Positions 58,127 to 64,000 of a DNA stretch of 64,000 bases are shown here, in pieces (position 1 is the first letter of the stretch; each line of letters starts with the position of its first letter). The position numbers and the translations under genes were made by a program. Origin of the DNA: Mycobacterium pinniadriaticum (GTDB lineage: Bacteria > Actinomycetota > Actinomycetes > Mycobacteriales > Mycobacteriaceae). The notes below the pieces were generated by a model. The model was given only the letters and a program-made list of their open reading frames with translations. It was not told where the DNA came from and did not search any database. The stretch is taken from contig NZ_JAPJDO010000002.1 of NCBI RefSeq assembly GCF_026242045.1, positions 124,001 through 188,000 of the forward strand, in the 5' to 3' direction.

Positions 58127-60012
58127 CCACCCCACAGCACATCTCCGACCGCTACGAGCTGGGTGAGATCCTCGGCTTCGGTGGCATGTCCGAGGTGCAT
58201 CTGGCGCGCGACACCCGGCTGCACCGGGACGTCGCCGTCAAGGTGTTGCGCGCGGACCTCGCCCGTGATCCCAGCTTTTACCTGCGGTTTCGCCGTGAGG
58301 CGCAGAACGCCGCCGCCCTGAACCATCCCGCCATCGTGGCCGTCTACGACACCGGTGAGGCCGAGACCACCAACGGGCCGTTGCCCTACATCGTGATGGA
58401 GTACGTCGACGGGGTCACCCTGCGCGACATCGTCCACACCGACGGCCCGATACCGCCCCGGCGCGCCATCGAGATCATCGCCGACGCGTGCCAGGCGCTG
58501 AACTTCAGCCACCAGCACGGCATCATCCACCGCGACGTCAAGCCGGCCAACATCATGATCTCCAAAACCGGTGCGGTGAAGGTGATGGACTTCGGCATCG
58601 CCCGGGCTATCGCCGACACCGGCAACAGCGTCACCCAGACCGCCGCGGTGATCGGCACCGCCCAATACCTGTCGCCCGAGCAGGCGCGCGGCGAGCCGGT
58701 CGACGCCCGCTCCGACGTCTACTCGCTGGGCTGCGTGCTCTACGAGATCTTGACCGGCGAGCCGCCGTTCATCGGCGATTCGCCGGTGGCCGTGGCCTAC
58801 CAGCATGTCCGTGAGGATCCGGTGCCGCCGTCGCAGAAGCACCCGGGCGTATCCCCGGAGCTGGATGCCGTGGTGCTCAAAGCGCTGGCCAAGAACCCGG
58901 ACAACCGCTATCAGACGGCCGCCGAGATGCGCACCGATCTGGTGCGGGTGCACAACGGCGAGGCCCCCGAGGCGCCCAAGGTACTCAGCGCGGCCGAGCG
59001 AACCTCGCTGCTGAACGCGCCCGGGGCGCCGTCGCACGGCGACGAGACCCACCAGATCCCGCGGCCGGGCGCCTTTGCCGAGAGTGATCGGGCCGGCGGA
59101 TCGATCGGCCGCTGGCTGATCGCGGTCGCTGTGCTGGCCGTGCTGACCGTGGTGGTCACGGTCGCGATCAACATGGTCAGCGGCAGCCCCCGCAATGTGC
59201 AGGTCCCCGATGTGCGCGGCCAGGCAGCCGCCGACGCGATCGCCGCACTGCAGAACAAGGGTTTCAAGATCCGCACCCAGCAGAAACCCGATAACACCGT
59301 TCCACCCGAGAAGGTCATCGACACTGATCCGGCGGCCAACACCTCGGCCAGCGCCGGCGACGAGATCCTGATCAACGTCTCCACCGGACCCGAACAGCGC
59401 GAGGTGCCCGACTGCACCGGCGGCGGCACCGGGCTGACCTACGGCGAATGCGTGCAGAAGCTCAAGGACGCCGGGTTCACCAAGTTCAAACAATCGAACT
59501 CGGCGTCCACCCCGGAGCAGAAGGACAAGGTGCTGTCCACCGTTCCGCCGGCCAACCAGACCTCGGCGATCACCAACGAGATCACGATCGTGGTCGGCAA
59601 CGGGCCGCAGACGGCTGAGGTCCCGGACGTCGCCGGGCAGACCGTCGACGTGGCCACCCAGATCCTCACCGCCTCCGGCTTCCTCAAGACGCTGCCGGTG
59701 CCCACCGACAGCCCCGAGCCGTCCGGCCAGGTGGTCGGCACCGATCCGCCCAACGGCCAGGTGGTGCCCCAGGACACCGTCATCCAGATCCAGGTGTCGA
59801 AGGGCAACCAGTTCGTCATGCCGGACCTGCGGGGCATGTTCTGGACGGACGCCGAACCGCGCTTGCGGGGCCTTGGCTGGACTGGCGTGCTGGACAAGGG
59901 CGCCGACGTCCAGAACAGCGGTCAGCGGTCCAATGCTGTCGTGACACAAAGTCCCGCGCCGGGCACCGGGGTGAACTTCGGGTCGACGATCACCCTCAGC
60001 TTTGCGTCGTAG
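58123..60012 (+). CDS. pknB: PknB, Ser/Thr protein kinase with PASTA repeats
   Basis: A 629-residue kinase. Kinase domain residues 10-275: [40 protein letters not shown] and activation segment [19 protein letters not shown] membrane helix ([19 protein letters not shown]) near 330-350 leads to four extracellular PASTA domains (starting [32 protein letters not shown]) that bind muropeptides and lipid II. It controls peptidoglycan synthesis and growth. Its 3' end overlaps the converging trpG gene by 17 bp. Confidence 0.96.
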   Translation: MTTPQHISDRYELGEILGFGGMSEVHLARDTRLHRDVAVKVLRADLARDPSFYLRFRREAQNAAALNHPAIVAVYDTGEAETTNGPLPYIVMEYVDGVTLRDIVHTDGPIPPRRAIEIIADACQALNFSHQHGIIHRDVKPANIMISKTGAVKVMDFGIARAIADTGNSVTQTAAVIGTAQYLSPEQARGEPVDARSDVYSLGCVLYEILTGEPPFIGDSPVAVAYQHVREDPVPPSQKHPGVSPELDAVVLKALAKNPDNRYQTAAEMRTDLVRVHNGEAPEAPKVLSAAERTSLLNAPGAPSHGDETHQIPRPGAFAESDRAGGSIGRWLIAVAVLAVLTVVVTVAINMVSGSPRNVQVPDVRGQAAADAIAALQNKGFKIRTQQKPDNTVPPEKVIDTDPAANTSASAGDEILINVSTGPEQREVPDCTGGGTGLTYGECVQKLKDAGFTKFKQSNSASTPEQKDKVLSTVPPANQTSAITNEITIVVGNGPQTAEVPDVAGQTVDVATQILTASGFLKTLPVPTDSPEPSGQVVGTDPPNGQVVPQDTVIQIQVSKGNQFVMPDLRGMFWTDAEPRLRGLGWTGVLDKGADVQNSGQRSNAVVTQSPAPGTGVNFGSTITLSFAS

Positions 60013-60715
60013 CCGAGAGCTCGGACACTTCCCGGTCGCTGCGTTCCCGCCCGCCGCCGAGGGCGTGCCGGACCGTGTCGGCGACCTCCTGCTCCAGGCG
60101 ACGCACCAGGGCTTCCTCGGGCGCCTGCCCGCAATCGCCGAGCCAGTTGGCCAGCATCCGGTGGCCGCCCTCGGTGAGGATCGATTCCGGGTGGAACTGC
60201 ACGCCGTGAATCGGCAGCTCGACGTGACGTACCGCCATGATGACACCGCTCTTCGTCCGCCCGGTGACCTCCAGCTCCGCCGGCACCGTCTCGGGCAGGA
60301 TGGTCAGCGAGTGGTAGCGGGTCGCCGTAAATGGGTTCGGAAGTCCGTGCAGCACACCACTATTGGTGTGATAGACGGTGCTGGTTTTTCCGTGCAGCAG
60401 TTCCGGAGCGCGGTCGACGGTTCCGCCGAACGCCACCCCGATCGCCTGGTGGCCCAAACACACGCCCAGCAGCGGGGTGGCCGCCGCGGCGCAGGCGCCA
60501 ACCAGCGGGATCGAGGCACCCGCACGTTCGGGCGTACCCGGTCCCGGGCTGAGCAGCACCCCGTCGAATTCGGCGGCGACTGTGTTGATCTCGGCCTCTC
60601 CGCCTAAACGGGCGTCGTCGTTGCGCCAGACCTGCGCGTCCACCCCGAGCTGACCCAGGTACTGGACCAGGTTGAACACGAAGCTGTCGTAATTGTCGAC
60701 GACCAAGACCTGCAC
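59996..60715 (-). CDS. trpG: Class I glutamine amidotransferase, anthranilate/aminodeoxychorismate synthase component II
   Basis: A 239-residue GATase. LGVCLGHQAIG holds the catalytic Cys; HGVQFHPESIL holds the His and Glu; LLSPGPGTPE is the oxyanion loop. It supplies ammonia for anthranilate or para-aminobenzoate synthesis. The orthologous position in M. tuberculosis is named trpG, but a pabA role is likely too because no other trp gene is nearby. The last 17 bp overlap pknB on the opposite strand. Confidence 0.92.
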   Translation of the reverse strand: MQVLVVDNYDSFVFNLVQYLGQLGVDAQVWRNDDARLGGEAEINTVAAEFDGVLLSPGPGTPERAGASIPLVGACAAAATPLLGVCLGHQAIGVAFGGTVDRAPELLHGKTSTVYHTNSGVLHGLPNPFTATRYHSLTILPETVPAELEVTGRTKSGVIMAVRHVELPIHGVQFHPESILTEGGHRMLANWLGDCGQAPEEALVRRLEQEVADTVRHALGGGRERSDREVSELSATTQS

Positions 60716-60743
60716 CAGGTCAGGTTACCTGGGGCAGGACCGC

Positions 60744-61535
60744 TCAGTAGCCCACCCGACCTGCCGGCTGGGCGTAGCGCATCCGGACCGTTCCGGTGTA
60801 GCCGACGACCATGAGGTCGTCGCGGGTCTGCTCGCTGTACCCCAGCCCGAACCGCACCACGTATTGCTTGTACAGCGTGACCAGGGGAGCGGCGGCCAAC
60901 GCGGCCTGCATGGCGGCCGCGTCGCCGATGGCGGTGATCTTGTACGGCGGGCTGTAGGTCCGCCCGTTGAGCAGCAGGGTGTTACCGACGCAGCGCGGCG
61001 CCGATGTGCCGATGATGCGTTGGTCCTGCATCTGGACCGCCTCGGCCCCGGCACTCCACAGGGCGTTGAGGACCGCCTGGATGTCCTGCTGGTGAACCAC
61101 CAGATCGTCAGGGGTGGCGTCGCGGGGGAAGCGCCCGTCGGCGTCGCGCTGGGCGTCGGACAGGGTGACGATCAAACCTGCGCCGTGTACCGGATCCAGT
61201 CCGGCTTCACCGGCCAGTTCGTCGGCGCGGGCCAACATGGCTGCCAGGGCGGTGCCGGCCGAGGCGCCATGGGTGGAGTCGACCTGTGCGGCCAGCGCGT
61301 CACGCTGGGCGTTGAGCCGGTCGACCGAACTCTGGGCATCGTGGACCAGGTCGACCAGCCGTGGGGAGTCGGCCCGGCGGATTTCGCTGCCACCGGAAAC
61401 GCCGTGGGTGGCGGCCAGCAGTACACCGGCCAGCAGGCACACCACCGGCACGCCGAACCGCCACGGCGAACGCGTGACGCCCGTCGTGGCTGGTGCCGGA
61501 GTTGTCGGCTCGCGGCGCCGCTGCGTTAATCTCAT
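60744..61535 (-). CDS. DUF881 family membrane-anchored protein, Rv0012-like
   Basis: A 263-residue protein from the ATG at 61533-61535. One membrane helix ([19 protein letters not shown] near residue 30) is followed by a coiled-coil segment ([20 protein letters not shown]) and the DUF881 domain ([44 protein letters not shown]). The function is unknown, but the family lies next to division genes in many actinobacteria. It is divergent from crgA with 49 bp between starts. Confidence 0.88.
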   Translation of the reverse strand: MRLTQRRREPTTPAPATTGVTRSPWRFGVPVVCLLAGVLLAATHGVSGGSEIRRADSPRLVDLVHDAQSSVDRLNAQRDALAAQVDSTHGASAGTALAAMLARADELAGEAGLDPVHGAGLIVTLSDAQRDADGRFPRDATPDDLVVHQQDIQAVLNALWSAGAEAVQMQDQRIIGTSAPRCVGNTLLLNGRTYSPPYKITAIGDAAAMQAALAAAPLVTLYKQYVVRFGLGYSEQTRDDLMVVGYTGTVRMRYAQPAGRVGY

Positions 61536-61584
61536 AGTCGATCTGCGCACCATCGTCGCAGAAGATCCCGGCCCGAAGGTACCC

Positions 61585-61866
61585 ATGCCCAAGTCCAAGG
61601 TTCGCAAGAAGAACGACTTCACGATCAATCCGGTGAGCCGTACCCCGGTCAAGGTGAAGGCCGGACCGTCGAGCGTGTGGTTCGTTGTGCTGTTCGTCGG
61701 CCTGATGCTGATCGGGCTCGCCTGGCTGCTGGTGTTCCAGCTGGCCGCGTCCGGCCTCGACGTGCCCGCCGCGTTGCAGTGGATGGCCAATCTGGGTCCG
61801 TGGAACTACGCGATCGCCTTCGCGTTCATGATCACCGGCTTGTTGCTGACGATGCGGTGGCGCTGA
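61585..61866 (+). CDS. crgA: CrgA, septation inhibitor/division protein
   Basis: A 93-residue protein with two membrane helices ([21 protein letters not shown] and [17 protein letters not shown]) and a basic N-terminus [12 protein letters not shown]. Length and pattern match mycobacterial CrgA, which binds FtsZ, FtsQ, FtsI and CwsA and helps place the PBPs at the septum. GAAGG is just upstream of the ATG. A longer upstream frame is a shadow of the DUF881 gene. Confidence 0.95.
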   Translation: MPKSKVRKKNDFTINPVSRTPVKVKAGPSSVWFVVLFVGLMLIGLAWLLVFQLAASGLDVPAALQWMANLGPWNYAIAFAFMITGLLLTMRWR

Positions 61867-61938
61867 ACGGCGGCGACCACTGTAGTGGAACCAAACCATG
61901 CGTTCGCTGTTTTCAGGTTGGCAACCTTCTGGTCACCC

Positions 61939-61987
61939 AATCACACGCGTGTGATTCATCCCCATTGTTGATAGCACCTGTGGATAA
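61939..61987. promoter_or_regulatory. 18-bp perfect palindrome and DnaA-box-like site upstream of the PH-domain gene
   Basis: AATCACACGCGTGTGATT (61939-61956) is a perfect 18-bp palindrome. TGTGGATAA (61979-61987) is the exact complement of the DnaA box TTATCCACA. Both lie in the 156-bp gap between crgA and the next gene. The palindrome suits a dimeric regulator; the DnaA box is single and does not make this an origin. Confidence 0.7.
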
Positions 61988-62022
61988 CTCCATCAGCCAC
62001 GGTAGATGGGCCGGAGGAACCC

Positions 62023-62439
62023 ATGCAGCAAACTGAATGGGGCCCCAAATCCGGGGCCGTCGCAGGTCTCGGCGTTGCTGGCATCTTGATGGCAATCTTC
62101 TGTGTGACGGTTGTCACAGACCCCCCGGGCCGGATCCTCATCGGGATTGCTGCCGCGGGCCTGCTGGTCTTCGCGATCGGATCGTGGCGGGCCAGACCCC
62201 GACTGGCCATCGCGGGGGAGGCGCTGGTGTACCGCGGGTGGTTCCGGACCCAGACGCTACCGCGGGCCGATATCACGCTGATCCGGATCACCGAGTTCCG
62301 GCGCATTGGCCGCAAGACCCGACTGCTGGAGATCGAGACGGGCGCTGACCAGCTGATCGTGCTCAGCCGCTGGGATCTGGGTGTCGATCCGCTGCCGGTG
62401 CTCGATGCGCTGACCGACGCGGGGTTCGCGGGTAACTAG
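62023..62439 (+). CDS. PH-domain membrane protein, Rv0010c-like
   Basis: A 138-residue protein with GGAGGAAC before the ATG. Two hydrophobic helices (VAGLGVAGILMAIFCVTVV and ILIGIAAAGLLVFAIG) form a hairpin at residues 10-50, followed by a bacterial PH-like (bPH2/DUF2581 type) domain with LVYRGWFRTQTLPRADITLI and VLSRWDLGVDPLPVLDAL. The function is unknown. It sits between crgA and ppiA as in M. tuberculosis and may be controlled by the palindrome upstream. Confidence 0.85.
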   Translation: MQQTEWGPKSGAVAGLGVAGILMAIFCVTVVTDPPGRILIGIAAAGLLVFAIGSWRARPRLAIAGEALVYRGWFRTQTLPRADITLIRITEFRRIGRKTRLLEIETGADQLIVLSRWDLGVDPLPVLDALTDAGFAGN

Positions 62440-62515
62440 GACGCCGAGACTGCAGTTGTTATGCGCGTTTCCCGGGTAGGGGCGCAAACAAGTGCAGCCT
62501 CGGCGGACGAACCAC

Positions 62516-63043
62516 CTAGGAGATGGTGACGGACTCGATCACCACGGCATCGGCGGGCCGGTCGTTGCGATCGGTGGCCGTGCTGGCGATCGCGTCGACG
62601 ACCTTCTGCGACTCGGGGTCGACGACCTCGCCGAAGATGGTGTGCCGGCGGTTCAGATGCGGGGTCTTGCCCACGGTGATGAAGAACTGAGAGCCGTTGG
62701 TGCCCGGCCCGGCGTTGGCCATGGCCAGCAGGTAGGGCTTGTCGAACTGCAACTCGGGGTGGAACTCGTCGGCGAACTTGTAGCCCGGGCCGCCGCGGCC
62801 CGTTCCGGTCGGGTCACCGCCCTGGATCATGAAGCCGTCGATGACGCGGTGGAAGACGGCACCGTCGTAGAACGGTCCGGACGTGCTGCCCGAGGCGTTC
62901 TGCGTCGAGTACTCCTTGGTGCCCTGGGCCAGACCGACAAAGTTGGCGACGGTCTTGGGGGCGTGATTGCCGAACAGGGCGATCTTGATGTCGCCGCGGT
63001 TGGTGTGCAGGGTCGCGGTCGCGGTGGCAATGGGGCTAGTCAC
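62516..63043 (-). CDS. ppiA: PpiA, cyclophilin-type peptidyl-prolyl cis-trans isomerase
   Basis: About 175 residues from a GTG at 63041-63043. The cyclophilin core is complete: [19 protein letters not shown] (with catalytic Arg), [24 protein letters not shown]. It speeds proline isomerisation in the cytoplasm; no signal peptide is seen. A longer frame to 63079 exists but lacks similarity. It is divergent from cwsA. Confidence 0.94.
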   Translation of the reverse strand: MTSPIATATATLHTNRGDIKIALFGNHAPKTVANFVGLAQGTKEYSTQNASGSTSGPFYDGAVFHRVIDGFMIQGGDPTGTGRGGPGYKFADEFHPELQFDKPYLLAMANAGPGTNGSQFFITVGKTPHLNRRHTIFGEVVDPESQKVVDAIASTATDRNDRPADAVVIESVTIS

Positions 63044-63149
63044 GGGATCCCAGTGTGCCACCACCCTCGCGTGCTCCAACTCGGGGCCACCCTTCCGGGC
63101 GCTGTGGCAGTGTTGATGCCATCAGCAGCCGCCAGGTCGGGAGGATCAG

Positions 63150-63560
63150 ATGGGCCGCAGGACAGAACCCAAACTCACGTCGCGCGAGCGGTTGAACCGC
63201 GGACTGCACTACACCGCAGTCGGTCCGGTCGACATCACCCGAGGCGTGGTCGGGGTGAGCGTCCACGGGGCGGAGTCCGCTGCCAGCGCGCTCAAACGTC
63301 GTGCTCGCGAGGCCCGGGCCGTTCAACTCGAGGTCGCCAACGAGGCTGAAGCCGTCAAACAGGTCGTCGCGGAGCTGCCCCAGATGCTGCAGGAGGCCCG
63401 CAAGTCGCAGCACCGACGACGGCGGCGACTGGTCGTCTTCGGCTTCCTCGGGCTCGCGGTGGTGGCCGGCGCCGCGGTCGCCGTCACGATCGCGCGGCGG
63501 TCCGCGACGCCCGAACCGTCGCCGCGGCCGCCCAGCGTCGAGGTCACCCCCAAGCTCTGA
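63150..63560 (+). CDS. cwsA: CwsA, cell wall synthesis protein
   Basis: A 136-residue protein with GGGAGGATC before the ATG. The N-terminal RERLNRGLHYTAVGPVDITRG is what I recall of CwsA (Rv0008c). A charged coiled-coil-like middle (residues 40-90) leads to a C-terminal membrane helix (LVVFGFLGLAVVAGAAVAVTI) and a short external tail. CwsA binds CrgA and Wag31 and affects septum and pole growth. It is followed 4 bp later by the serine dehydratase gene. Confidence 0.88.
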   Translation: MGRRTEPKLTSRERLNRGLHYTAVGPVDITRGVVGVSVHGAESAASALKRRAREARAVQLEVANEAEAVKQVVAELPQMLQEARKSQHRRRRRLVVFGFLGLAVVAGAAVAVTIARRSATPEPSPRPPSVEVTPKL

Positions 63561-63564
63561 CGTC

Positions 63565-64000
63565 GTGGCCGTCAGCGTCTTCGACCTGTTCTCCATCGGT
63601 ATCGGGCCGTCGAGTTCACACACCGTCGGGCCGATGCGAGCGGCCACCCGCTTCACCGCCCGGCTCGCCGCCTCGGGGGTGCTCCATGCGGTCGATCGGG
63701 TGCGGGTCGCGCTCTACGGGTCGCTCGCCGCGACGGGCACCGGGCACGGCACGATCGGTGCGGTGATCCTCGGACTTACCGGCGCCGACCCGGAGACGGT
63801 CGACCCTTCGGCCGTCGACCCGCTGCTGAAAGCGGTCCGCGAGACCCGTCGACTGACCCTGGCCGGCGGCCGGGTGATCACCTTCGACATCGACTCCGAT
63901 ATCGCGAAGAGTCTGCGGCGCTTGGATTTTCACAGCAACGGGATGGCCTTCGCCGCGCTCGGCGCCGACGGGGCCGAGCTGGATCGACGGGTGTACTACT
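63565..64000 (+). CDS. sdaA: L-serine dehydratase (ammonia-lyase), N-terminal part, cut by window edge
   Basis: From the GTG at 63565 the frame VAVSVFDLFSIGIGPSSSHT VGPM is open to the end of the window (145 codons). The IGIGPSSSHTVGPM segment and YGSLAATGTGHGT are signatures of the beta domain of single-chain L-serine dehydratases, which use a 4Fe-4S cluster to convert serine to pyruvate and ammonia. The iron-sulfur alpha domain lies beyond the edge. It begins 4 bp after cwsA, so the two may be co-transcribed. Confidence 0.92.
   Translation, partial: MAVSVFDLFSIGIGPSSSHTVGPMRAATRFTARLAASGVLHAVDRVRVALYGSLAATGTGHGTIGAVILGLTGADPETVDPSAVDPLLKAVRETRRLTLAGGRVITFDIDSDIAKSLRRLDFHSNGMAFAALGADGAELDRRVYY

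Noticed and set aside
61979..61987. Replication origin at the DnaA-box-like site
   Set aside because: Only one box is present, with no cluster, no AT-rich unwinding region and no dnaA or dnaN neighbour; the true origin should lie beyond the right edge.
1..64000. Insertion sequences, prophage or integrase genes
   Set aside because: No transposase, integrase or phage structural gene was found anywhere in the window.

Overview
The window is high-GC actinobacterial DNA and almost certainly comes from a Mycobacteriaceae genome, most likely an environmental Mycolicibacterium-type species. The main evidence is gene order. From about 50.0 to 63.6 kb, tRNA-Leu, fhaA, fhaB, pstP, rodA, pbpA, pknA, pknB, trpG, a DUF881 gene, crgA, a PH-domain gene, ppiA and cwsA follow the order remembered for M. 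tuberculosis leuT and Rv0020c to Rv0008c. From 22.5 to 27.1 kb, six genes plus whiB5 match Rv0028 to Rv0022c. This places the window near the replication origin, which lies beyond its right edge. Other mycobacterial signs are a WhiB protein, type VII secretion (ESX) substrates, an F420-type oxidoreductase, a KshA-like Rieske oxygenase and many leaderless-looking promoters.

Layout. 0-10 kb: an oxidative catabolic region with a ferredoxin/P450 pair, three divergently arranged regulator or promoter regions, an LLM oxidoreductase, a zinc-type alcohol dehydrogenase, an SDR, two APH-fold kinases around an uncharacterised protein, and a flavin monooxygenase. 10-22.4 kb: Kup potassium uptake, lutABC for lactate oxidation, a secreted protein, a rhomboid protease, a D-aminoacylase, a STAS protein, a methyltransferase, a tandem pair of VOC proteins, a nitrobindin and a serine hydrolase. 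22.5-27.1 kb: the Rv0022c-Rv0028-like block (XRE regulator, signal-less NlpC/P60 hydrolase, two related helical proteins, an EspC-like protein, a small conserved protein, WhiB5). 27.2-49.9 kb: an accessory block sitting where M. tuberculosis has, as I recall, a single gene. It holds a kshA/TetR pair, small genes, a four-gene membrane operon with terminal-oxidase-like small subunits, a diguanylate cyclase, a complete xanthine-to-allantoin operon, an arsenite-efflux operon and a WXG/YxxxD-type secretion locus. 50-64 kb: the conserved cell-growth and Ser/Thr-phosphorylation operon, septation genes, and the start of an L-serine dehydratase gene.

How the genes work together. The stp operon couples FHA scaffolds, phosphatase, kinases and the RodA/PbpA peptidoglycan pair; nearby CrgA and CwsA act at the septum and poles. 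The purine operon imports and oxidises xanthine to urate and on to allantoin. LutABC feeds lactate electrons into central metabolism.

The most interesting items are: a T7SS substrate trio (47.8-49.9 kb); a paired paralogous membrane-protein operon with NorE/COX4-like partners; a permease fused to a UraD-like domain without its catalytic His; a family of short inserted repeats with AGCGAAGCGAG cores, two copies flanked by direct repeats; and several perfect palindromes likely to be operators. All identifications come from reading the sequence and recalling families; no database search was run.
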